A stretch of 64,000 nucleotides of DNA. Source: Bacteroidales bacterium. Lineage in GTDB: Bacteria; Bacteroidota; Bacteroidia; Bacteroidales; F082. Positions 42,579 to 49,943 of this stretch are shown here, piece by piece (the first letter of the stretch is position 1; every line of letters starts with the position of its first letter). Where the stretch lies: assembly GCA_017531225.1 (NCBI GenBank), contig JAFXLL010000010.1:248001-312000 (forward strand), in the 5' to 3' direction. The position numbers and the translations under genes were made by a program. Under the pieces are notes generated by a model, which was given only the letters and a program-made list of their open reading frames with translations, was not told where the DNA came from and did not search any database.

Positions 42579-43162
42579 GAAACCGTGTCATCATCTGCGA
42601 AGCCTCCGAAATCATCGCCAACGGTCTGGCCGAAATCATCGACAGCATGGCACAGTGCGATGTGGTCGCTCGTATCGAAACCCCCGAGCACCTCGGCGAA
42701 AAAATCACAAACTCTGACGCCAACCTCGTGATCATCGACCCAACGCTCTTAGGCTTCCATTACAAGGATTTTCTCCTGCAGCTCGGCAAGGAGCATCCCA
42801 ACCTCATTGTCATCGCCATTGTGACTTCGTGTCTTGATCATGCCGTGTTGTCCCCCTACAATGGATTCATCGAAATCAACGACACCCGTTCGAAGATCAT
42901 CAGCAAGATAAACGAATTCGTCCAAACTGAGGCCACGAAGAAAGACGATGTGGAGCTCTCGAATCGTGAGATCGACGTCTTGGTAGCCGTTGCCAAAGGA
43001 ATGATGAACAAGGAGATTGCCGATCTGATGAACATCTCCATCCACACGGTCATCTCGCACCGCAAGAACATCACCCGAAAGACCGGCATCAAGTCAGTTT
43101 CGGGTCTTACTGTCTATGCTTTGCTAAATAATCTGATTGACGAAAACGACTTAATCCACTAA
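42575..43162 (+). CDS. LuxR/NarL-type response regulator with an atypical receiver
   Basis: A 195-residue protein with a C-terminal LuxR HTH (about 128-190: LSNREIDVLVAVAKGMMNKE, then SIHTVISHRKNITRKTGI). The N-terminal domain looks like a receiver (LVIIDPTLLG with a candidate Asp near 54, IVTS) but the normal acidic pair is EAS, so phosphorylation is uncertain. It is translationally coupled to the hemerythrin gene (ATGA overlap), and no histidine kinase is near. The pair may be a one-operon redox sensor and regulator. Confidence 0.87.
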   Translation: MRNRVIICEASEIIANGLAEIIDSMAQCDVVARIETPEHLGEKITNSDANLVIIDPTLLGFHYKDFLLQLGKEHPNLIVIAIVTSCLDHAVLSPYNGFIEINDTRSKIISKINEFVQTEATKKDDVELSNREIDVLVAVAKGMMNKEIADLMNISIHTVISHRKNITRKTGIKSVSGLTVYALLNNLIDENDLIH

Positions 43163-43169
43163 AAAATCC

Positions 43170-43177
43170 TATCTTTG
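43170..43177 (+). promoter_or_regulatory. -7 promoter box for the riboswitch transcript
   Basis: TATCTTTG lies 5 bp before the first base of the aptamer, so the RNA would begin almost exactly at the P1 stem. Confidence 0.6.
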
Positions 43178-43182
43178 CCGCC

Positions 43183-43345
43183 GGATTCGGGTTCCTCAAC
43201 TGAGGATTAATAGGGAATCCTGTGTGAATCAGGAGCTATGCCCGTAGCTGTAAGTTCAGCAACGATCCGCAACAGCCATGTCACTGATATTCGTTATCGG
43301 GAAGACGTTGCGGATTTGAACAAGCCAGAAGACCTGCCCGACTCC
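43183..43345 (+). promoter_or_regulatory. Cobalamin (B12) riboswitch
   Basis: All main conserved blocks are in order: TTAATAGGGAA, a GTGTGAATC segment, GCCCGTAGCTGTAAG, CAGCAACG, CAGCCATGTCACTG, CGGGAAGACG, and the B12 box GCCAGAAGACCTGCC at 43324-43338. P1 is formed by GGATTCGGGT (43183-43192) and GCCCGACTCC (43336-43345) with one mismatch. A loop sequence GTTATCG (43293-43299) is complementary to CGATAAC (43349-43355) downstream, a possible L5-L13 kissing loop. The start codon of the CoA-transferase gene is 38 bp after the aptamer, so control of translation is most likely. Confidence 0.95.
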
Positions 43346-43383
43346 CATCGATAACAACTTTCGGGAACAAAAGTTAGTGTAAA

Positions 43384-44700
43384 ATGAGAAAACAGTATCA
43401 AGCAGTTACGGCTGAGGAAGCCGTCAAAGTCATCAAGTCGGGCGACCATGTGCACATCAGCTCGGTCTCCAATGTGCCCCAATGTTTAGTGAAAGCCCTG
43501 TGCGAACGCGGCCGTGCGGGTGAGTTGAAAAACGTTTACATCCATCACCTCCACACCGAAGGCGCCGCGCCTTATGTAAACCCTGAGTTTGAAGGCATCT
43601 TCCAGCACAACGCCTTCTTCGTAGGCGCCAACGTGCGCGAGAGTGTTCAAAAAGGGTTGGCAGACTACATCCCCGTGTTTTTAGGTGAGACCTCCAAGCT
43701 CTACCGTGAACGCTACATCAAATGCAATGTGGCGATGATCCAAGTGTGTCCGCCTGACAAGTTCGGATATGTGTCGTTAGGTTCGTCGGTCGATGCCACC
43801 TTGGCCGCCATGGAGAGCGCCGAGTTCGTCATCGCGGTAGTCAACAAGCATGTGCCCCGTACCTTCGGCGACGCATTGGTGCACATCAGCAGAATCAATG
43901 TTTTTGTTGAGGATGACACCCCCTTGCTTACGGTCGATATGCCGGAACCCAACGAGGTGGAAAAGACCATAGGCCGCTATTGCGCTGAGCTCATCGAAGA
44001 CGGCGCCTGCCTCCAGATGGGCATTGGCTCCATCCCCAACGCCATCCTGTCGTGCCTGCACAACCATAAGGACATCGGCATCCACACCGAGATGTTCTCC
44101 GATGGCATTCTGCCATTGATTAAAAAGGGCGTTATCACTGGTGACAACAAAAAGCTCGACAAAGGCAAGATCGTCTCCACCTTCGTGATGGGCTCGCAAA
44201 AGATCTATAACTTCATCGACGGCAACCACGAGGTGCTGCTGAAGGACGTGGAATACACCAACGACCCCTTCATCATCTCACAACAGCCTAAGATGACCTC
44301 CATCAACTCCGCCATCCAGATCGACCTCTCCGGTCAGGTTTGCGCCGACTCATTGGGTGATAAGATCTACTCTGGCGTAGGCGGTCAGATCGACTACGTC
44401 TATGGCTCGTCGCGCGCCAAAGGTGGCAAAGCCATCATCGCCATGCCTTCCACCACACGCAAGGGCATCAACAAGATCGTTCCAGCTTTGGATTTGGGCT
44501 CTGGCGCTGTCACCACCCGCAACCACATCCATTGGTTCATCACCGAATATGGTGCTGTCAACCTCTACGGACGCTCTTTGCAGGAGAGAGCCAAACTCAT
44601 CATCTCGGTAGCCCATCCACAGTTCCAGGAGCAGCTCGACGAAGCCGCCTTCAAACGTTTCGGATCGCATTTCCATTACCTCTGGAGTAACGTCTATTAA
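43384..44700 (+). CDS. Acetyl-CoA hydrolase/CoA-transferase family protein
   Basis: A 438-residue class I CoA-transferase of the acetyl-CoA hydrolase/4-hydroxybutyrate CoA-transferase group. It has SSVSNVPQCLVKAL near 23, GYVSLGSSVDATLAAME, LQMGIGSIPNAILSCL, the catalytic Glu in GIHTEMFSDG near 238, and the CoA-binding end MPSTTRKGINKIVPALD plus ITEYGAVNLYGRSLQERA. The enzyme moves CoA between acyl groups (acetate, propionate, succinate, 4-hydroxybutyrate). A B12 riboswitch directly upstream hints at a role next to methylmalonyl-CoA mutase in propionate formation, for example propionyl-CoA:succinate CoA-transferase; this is inference. Confidence 0.9.
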   Translation: MRKQYQAVTAEEAVKVIKSGDHVHISSVSNVPQCLVKALCERGRAGELKNVYIHHLHTEGAAPYVNPEFEGIFQHNAFFVGANVRESVQKGLADYIPVFLGETSKLYRERYIKCNVAMIQVCPPDKFGYVSLGSSVDATLAAMESAEFVIAVVNKHVPRTFGDALVHISRINVFVEDDTPLLTVDMPEPNEVEKTIGRYCAELIEDGACLQMGIGSIPNAILSCLHNHKDIGIHTEMFSDGILPLIKKGVITGDNKKLDKGKIVSTFVMGSQKIYNFIDGNHEVLLKDVEYTNDPFIISQQPKMTSINSAIQIDLSGQVCADSLGDKIYSGVGGQIDYVYGSSRAKGGKAIIAMPSTTRKGINKIVPALDLGSGAVTTRNHIHWFITEYGAVNLYGRSLQERAKLIISVAHPQFQEQLDEAAFKRFGSHFHYLWSNVY

Positions 44701-44712
44701 TAGGGGATTAAC

Positions 44713-45312
44713 ATGTTTGGATCTATTAATTTTGTAGAGATCTTCAGCTCCTTCATCGTGATGGCTGCCATCATTGATATCTTTGGGTCGATTCCCATCT
44801 TTGTGAGCATGAAAGAACAAAACAAGGTAATTAAGGCCGGCCAAGCCTGTTTGACGGCATTAGCCTTGTTTTTGGCTTTCTTCTTCGCAGGCGACGCTTT
44901 GTTGAAGCTCTTCGGCATCGACACCGCTTCGTTCGCCGTGGCTGGTTCGTTCGTGCTTTTCATCTTGGCGGTGGAGATGATCTTAGGTCGTGAAATCATC
45001 AAAAACGAAGGCGGCAAAAGCGGTGCCAGCATCGTGCCCATCGCCTTCCCCCTGATCGCCGGTCCCGGTGCAATCACCGCCCTGCTCTCACTCCGTGCCG
45101 ACTATTCCGTGATCAACATCCTTATAGGATTGCTGCTCAACATTTTGTTGGATTACATCGTCATCAGCCAACTCGATCGCATTCAAAAGCTGTTAGGCGA
45201 GAACCTGATTTTCATCCTTCGTAAGTTCTTCGGCGTCATCCTGTTAGCCATCGCCGTCAATATGTTCGTCAATAACATTTCAGTTATCATATCACAAGTT
45301 CGAATCAATTAA
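44713..45312 (+). CDS. MarC-family integral membrane protein
   Basis: A 199-residue protein with six membrane segments, matching the MarC/UPF0056 family (DIFGSIPIFVSMKEQNKVIK, then a central FPLIAGPGAITALLSL that is the family signature). MarC was once tied to multiple antibiotic resistance but that was not upheld, so function is unknown. It starts 12 bp after the CoA-transferase gene and may be under the same riboswitch-controlled transcript. Confidence 0.9.
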   Translation: MFGSINFVEIFSSFIVMAAIIDIFGSIPIFVSMKEQNKVIKAGQACLTALALFLAFFFAGDALLKLFGIDTASFAVAGSFVLFILAVEMILGREIIKNEGGKSGASIVPIAFPLIAGPGAITALLSLRADYSVINILIGLLLNILLDYIVISQLDRIQKLLGENLIFILRKFFGVILLAIAVNMFVNNISVIISQVRIN

Positions 45313-45318
45313 TACATC

Positions 45319-48300
45319 ATGAAAAAATATCTATTCTTAACCCTGTCGCTACTCTTTGCGACATTCGCAAGTGCCCAGCTTTCGGGTACTTACACCATCA
45401 ACAGCAACGCATCGCAAAACCCTAACTACACTTCATTCGGCGCAGCCGTCTCAGCTTTGTCGGCAGGTGTCTCGGGTCAAGTGATTTTTGAGGTGGCTCC
45501 CGGCACTTACGAGGAGTATGTCACCATCAACGAGATCACTGGTGCCAGCGCCACCAACCGTGTGATCTTCAGAGGCATGGGAGGCGACAACCAGCAGGTG
45601 GTGATCACCAGCAACGCCGGCTACACCGACAACAGCACCATCAAACTCAACGGCACCGATTACATCACCTTCGAAAACATGACGGTGACCACAACATCGG
45701 CCAACAAAGCCCGATTGCTGGTAACTGATGGCCAGACCGACTACAACCATTTCAATAACATGCGTTTCGTTGGAGCCGTGTCAGATAACAACCTCGACGG
45801 CGACAAAAACCTCGTTTATTACACCAGTGGCGAGTGGGTTTGCCATGACAACGAGTTCGTGGGCTGCCACTTCGAAAACGGCTACATCGCCCTTTATTAT
45901 CAAGGTAAAAACATCTACACGCTCAACGACGGAGTGTTGGTTGAAAACTGCACTTTCCTGAACCAGTCGTTCAAGAGCGTTTACATCTCGTTCACCGACA
46001 ATGCGATTGTGCGCGGCAACACCATCACCAACCATACACACGATGTGTTGACCAACTATCATGCGATGGATTTGCTCCGCATCCGCTTTAACAGCATCAT
46101 CGAAAACAACGTGATGAACGTGACACGAAACTCCAACTACGCCACAGTTTTCGAGACACGTCCGGCAATGGGAACGGCTGAGCAGCCTGTCATCATCAGA
46201 AACAACATCATCAACCTGGTGAGCAACGTCAACACTTCGTGGTGCTGCGAGCTGGACGACTCCAACAGCAGCTATGTCTACTTTGTGAATAACACCGTTA
46301 AGTGCTCGGGCAGCGGCAACTGCGGACTGATGTATGTCGACAAAAACTGGTCTAACTTATTCATGTACAACAACTTGTTCGTCAATGAGACAGCAGGATA
46401 CGTCTTCCGTTTCCAACAGAACGCCACCGACCGTTATTGCGACTACAACCGCGTCCAGTTTGCCGGCAGCAATGTCGGACGCTTCACAAGCACCGACTGC
46501 GCCACTTTGGCCGACTGGACTGCAGCCACAGGCTTCGACACCCATTCGGCACTTTGCACACCGCAGTTTGTCGGAACCAACGATCTGCACATCACCAGCA
46601 CCAATGGTTTGACGGTTGCCCACCCACTTTCTTACGTCACCAAGGACATCGACGACCAGAATCGTTCAACGACAACTCCTTGCGCCGGCGCCGACGAGTT
46701 GGCAAGCGGTGCAAACCTACCACCTGTTGTGGCCAACCCCATCGACAATATCACTTTCGAGACTTATCCAGCCAGCCAGACCATCAACTTGAACAACACC
46801 TTCAACGACCCTGACGATCCTAATACTGGCATTGTGATCACAGTGGCTTCGAACAGCAACCCTTCGCTGGTTTCAACCTCTTTGAGCAACAAGACTTTGA
46901 CGGTCACCCGTCTGGTAGCCACCGGTGGAACAGCCACTATCACGCTTAACGCCGAGAGCGCCGGACAGTCAGTGCAGACTAGCTTCACGGTGGAATGCCT
47001 TGCTGAAGACCTGCCGCCTGTCGTGGCAAACCAGCTGGCTCCAATCAACTTCACCAATTATCCACAGACGCTGAACTTCGACCTCAGCAACACCTTCGAT
47101 GACCCTGACAACAACAACCAGTTCATCGAGATCACAGTACAAAGCTGTCCTTCGGAAATCACCGCAACAATCGATTACGCCGATGTGCTTTGGGTGACAA
47201 GAAACACCTCCAATGCATTCACCAACAAGACTTTGATCATCCGCGCTACCAGCAACGGCAAGCATGTCGACATGAACGTCAGCGTTTCAGGCAACGAGGT
47301 CACAATAACCGTGGGCACTGCCAGTTTCGACGATGTCACATTGGGCGCAAGTGGCTATTGGCAAGGTGAGTCGGGCGAAAACGAGATGTTCAGTGGCGGC
47401 TGGTTATTCACAAACTCTTACTATCCCGAATGGAGTTTTTGGGGCGGCTTCACGGCTTCTAACCATACCGATATGTCGCAAAGCGGTTTGAGCGCGCAGT
47501 ATACAGCTGCATCAGGCGCTGGCTACAATGGCTCGACCCAATACGGTGTGGCCTATTGCATGGGTGTTCAAACCGACGTCTATGCTTCCGATGGTGCCGC
47601 ACACACCGTCACCGGATGCTATGTCACCAACAACCTCTGGGCTTATCAAAACATGCACGACGGCGATGCCACTGCTACCGCTTTCGGCGGCACCACAGGC
47701 AACGATCCTGACTGGTTCAAGCTCACTGCCACAGGTAAAAACGCCAGCGGCCAAACTATCGGAACGGCCGAGTTCTACCTCGCCGACTACCGCTTCTCCA
47801 ATAACGCTGAGGACTACATCCTCAACACCTGGGAATGGTTTGACCTCAGCTCACTCGGTGCAGTTCACACCATCTCGTTCAGCCTCTCTTCATCGAAAAA
47901 CAACAGCGGCGGCATGATCACACCGGCCTATTTCTGCATTGAGGACTTCAACGGAACAGGTCCTGCCCAACCACAAGACCTACCACCTTACGTCGTAAAC
48001 CCAGTCGACGATGTGATTCTTGAGACCTATCCAGAGACCTTCACCATCGACCTCAATGGTGTAGCCACCGACCCCGACGACCCAGATGAGGACATTGTCT
48101 ACTCCATCGTGTCCAACTCAAATCCTGACGACCTTGAAGCCCAACTGAATGGTAGAACGCTCAGCCTGACACGTCGCTCTATGAACTACGCTGAGGCCGT
48201 CCTTGTGATGAGAGCAACCAGCGATGGACAATACGTTGACTTTGAAATCCGTGTTACCATGACCCAATACGAAGGTATCAGCGAGAACAGCATGGAAATC

Positions 48301-48519
48301 AAAGTGTTCCCGAACCCATGCAAAGGCCAGCTTCATCTGTCCACGGGTAACGCCCAGAAGTTTGAATACAGCGTATATAATTTGTTGGGACAGCCTGTCA
48401 TCAGTGGTAGTTCACAGGGACATGAGGCCGTTATCGACATGACTCCGTGCTCTGAAGGCATCTATTTCGTCACGATTACCCAGAATGGCAAGCAATTTAT
48501 TACCAAGATAAGTCATTGA
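45319..48519 (+). CDS. Large type IX-secreted protein with beta-helix, Ig-like repeats and DUF4465
   Basis: A 1066-residue secreted protein. After the signal MKKYLFLTLSLLFATFASAQ comes a right-handed beta-helix region (about 25-460) with VFEVAPGTYEEYVTI-like starts and many Asn-rich turns. Ig/cadherin-like repeats follow, each opening with LPPVVANPIDNITFETYP-type sequence (about 475-560, 565-660 and, after the next domain, 890-980). Between them lies a DUF4465 domain (about 665-880: FDDVTLGASGYWQGESG, SGGWLFTNSYYPEW). The C-terminal sorting domain starts VFPNPCKGQLHLSTG and ends GIYFVTITQNGKQFITKI. It is probably a surface adhesin or glycan-binding protein; no catalytic residues are evident. 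Confidence 0.87.
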   Translation: MKKYLFLTLSLLFATFASAQLSGTYTINSNASQNPNYTSFGAAVSALSAGVSGQVIFEVAPGTYEEYVTINEITGASATNRVIFRGMGGDNQQVVITSNAGYTDNSTIKLNGTDYITFENMTVTTTSANKARLLVTDGQTDYNHFNNMRFVGAVSDNNLDGDKNLVYYTSGEWVCHDNEFVGCHFENGYIALYYQGKNIYTLNDGVLVENCTFLNQSFKSVYISFTDNAIVRGNTITNHTHDVLTNYHAMDLLRIRFNSIIENNVMNVTRNSNYATVFETRPAMGTAEQPVIIRNNIINLVSNVNTSWCCELDDSNSSYVYFVNNTVKCSGSGNCGLMYVDKNWSNLFMYNNLFVNETAGYVFRFQQNATDRYCDYNRVQFAGSNVGRFTSTDCATLADWTAATGFDTHSALCTPQFVGTNDLHITSTNGLTVAHPLSYVTKDIDDQNRSTTTPCAGADELASGANLPPVVANPIDNITFETYPASQTINLNNTFNDPDDPNTGIVITVASNSNPSLVSTSLSNKTLTVTRLVATGGTATITLNAESAGQSVQTSFTVECLAEDLPPVVANQLAPINFTNYPQTLNFDLSNTFDDPDNNNQFIEITVQSCPSEITATIDYADVLWVTRNTSNAFTNKTLIIRATSNGKHVDMNVSVSGNEVTITVGTASFDDVTLGASGYWQGESGENEMFSGGWLFTNSYYPEWSFWGGFTASNHTDMSQSGLSAQYTAASGAGYNGSTQYGVAYCMGVQTDVYASDGAAHTVTGCYVTNNLWAYQNMHDGDATATAFGGTTGNDPDWFKLTATGKNASGQTIGTAEFYLADYRFSNNAEDYILNTWEWFDLSSLGAVHTISFSLSSSKNNSGGMITPAYFCIEDFNGTGPAQPQDLPPYVVNPVDDVILETYPETFTIDLNGVATDPDDPDEDIVYSIVSNSNPDDLEAQLNGRTLSLTRRSMNYAEAVLVMRATSDGQYVDFEIRVTMTQYEGISENSMEIKVFPNPCKGQLHLSTGNAQKFEYSVYNLLGQPVISGSSQGHEAVIDMTPCSEGIYFVTITQNGKQFITKISH

Positions 48520-48566
48520 TATTAAATAAATTACAAGCAACAAGTAAAAAAATCCGAAAAAAACTG

Positions 48567-48596
48567 TTGCCATAATCAAAAAAGGTTGTACTTTTG
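48567..48596 (+). promoter_or_regulatory. Promoter of tRNA-Lys
   Basis: TTG at 48567-48569 and TACTTTTG at 48589-48596, 19 bp apart; the tRNA starts 14 bp further on. Confidence 0.65.
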
Positions 48597-48610
48597 CAGT
48601 CGCAAACGAT

Positions 48611-48683
48611 GCTTCCGTAGCTCAGTTGGTAGAGCACCTGACTCTTAATCAGGGTGTCCAGGGTTCGACCCCCTGCGGGAGTA
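48611..48683 (+). tRNA. tRNA-Lys (anticodon CTT)
   Basis: A complete 73-nt cloverleaf: acceptor GCTTCCG with CGGGAGT (two G-U pairs), D arm GCTC/GAGC, anticodon stem CCTGA/TCAGG around CTCTTAA with anticodon CTT, T arm CAGGG/CCCTG around TTCGACC. CCA is not encoded. Promoter and terminator flank it closely. Confidence 0.96.
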
Positions 48684-48688
48684 CAACC

Positions 48689-48720
48689 AAAAAAGCCGTT
48701 GGAGTTCCAACGGCTTTTTT
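48689..48720 (+). terminator. Intrinsic terminator after tRNA-Lys
   Basis: AGCCGTTGGA (48694-48703) pairs with TCCAACGGCT (48706-48715), extended by A/T pairs, and runs into T7 or more. Confidence 0.9.
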
Positions 48721-48726
48721 TGTGTA

Positions 48727-48758
48727 TTTGACATTTAATTAACTTTTTCATATCTTTG
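48727..48758 (+). promoter_or_regulatory. Complete -33/-7 promoter of the RND efflux operon
   Basis: TTTG at 48727-48730, 20 bp spacing, TATCTTTG at 48751-48758. The start codon is 46 bp downstream. Confidence 0.75.
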
Positions 48759-48804
48759 CACGTTAAAGTTAATTTATTCCTTGATAACAACAAAATGATG
48801 TATT

Positions 48805-49941
48805 ATGAATAAACCGTACCTTTTACTATGCGCAGCGCTGCTATTGGCCTGTAGCGTAATGGTTTCCTGCGGCGGAAGCCAAACCCAATTTGAGATGCCT
48901 ACGGCAAAGTTCGAAACCAAGGTGCTTCAGCCGGAATCCAAAACCTATAACATGACGTTCCCGGCAACGACCTGTGGTATCCACGAAATCAAGGTGTATC
49001 CACAGGTGGAAGGCCTGGTTACCAAGAAGAATTACACCCCGGGCACCATTGTCCAGAAAGGCCAAACCCTTTTTGTGATTGACCCGACCGAGTACCAACT
49101 CAATGTTCAGTCGGCCGAAGCCAATCTGATGGTGGCCAAAGCCAATTTGGAGACCACAAGGTTACAGTATGAGTCGAACCAGAAACTGTATGAGAAGCAC
49201 ATCATCAGCGACTATGTGCTCAATACCAGCCTCAACGACTACAACTCGGCACAGGCCTCGGTTTCGCAGGCCCAAGCTCAGCTCAACATCGCGAGGACCA
49301 ACCTCGGTTATTGCACCGTCACCTCACCGGTGACGGGCTTCATCGCCGGTAACGAATACAATGTGGGCGACATGGTCTCCAGAGCCATGCCTGTATGCAC
49401 CGTGAGCGACATCAGCAAGGTGAAAGCCAACTTCTCCATCACAGAGACCCAGCTGTTGAGCCTCGTCATGGAATATCACTTGACCACCGGCAAAAACGGC
49501 ATGGAAGGCCCCAATGGCTCCCTTATCGGCGATGTGATGCCCAAGGTAAAACTCAAACTGAAGGACGGTTCCATCTACCAACATGACGGCAATTTGACCG
49601 TCATTGGCGCTCTCGTCAGCCAAACCACGGGAACAGCGTCATGCGAGGCCGAGTTCCCTAATCCCGACGGCGTGCTTCGCTCGGGCTTGTCGGCCAATAT
49701 CATCATCCCCTTTACGCTCGACAGCGTGCTGAGCGTGCCGCAGACGGCCGCCGTGCGCCTGCAAGACCAGATGATGTTCTACCGCGTCAAGCAAGACGGC
49801 ACGGTGGAAGGCATTATCTGCAAGGAAGTGTATCCATCCAACGACGGAACGGAGTATTATATTCTCGAAGGCTTGAACGCTGGCGACGAAGTGGTCACCA
49901 ACGGTGCAGGCAAGTTGTCTAACGGAGCTAAAATCAGATAA
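48805..49941 (+). CDS. RND efflux periplasmic adaptor (AcrA/MexA family) lipoprotein
   Basis: A 378-residue membrane-fusion lipoprotein: MNKPYLLLCAALLLACSVMV with lipobox VSC near 22, then the lipoyl half VYPQVEGLVTKKNYTPGTIV, a helical hairpin (about 95-160), the second lipoyl half VTSPVTGFIAGNEYNVGDMV and a beta-barrel domain. It connects the RND pump to the outer membrane factor. First gene of a three-gene operon with a strong promoter; the pump starts 2 bp after its stop. Confidence 0.93.
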   Translation: MNKPYLLLCAALLLACSVMVSCGGSQTQFEMPTAKFETKVLQPESKTYNMTFPATTCGIHEIKVYPQVEGLVTKKNYTPGTIVQKGQTLFVIDPTEYQLNVQSAEANLMVAKANLETTRLQYESNQKLYEKHIISDYVLNTSLNDYNSAQASVSQAQAQLNIARTNLGYCTVTSPVTGFIAGNEYNVGDMVSRAMPVCTVSDISKVKANFSITETQLLSLVMEYHLTTGKNGMEGPNGSLIGDVMPKVKLKLKDGSIYQHDGNLTVIGALVSQTTGTASCEAEFPNPDGVLRSGLSANIIIPFTLDSVLSVPQTAAVRLQDQMMFYRVKQDGTVEGIICKEVYPSNDGTEYYILEGLNAGDEVVTNGAGKLSNGAKIR

Positions 49942-49943
49942 CC

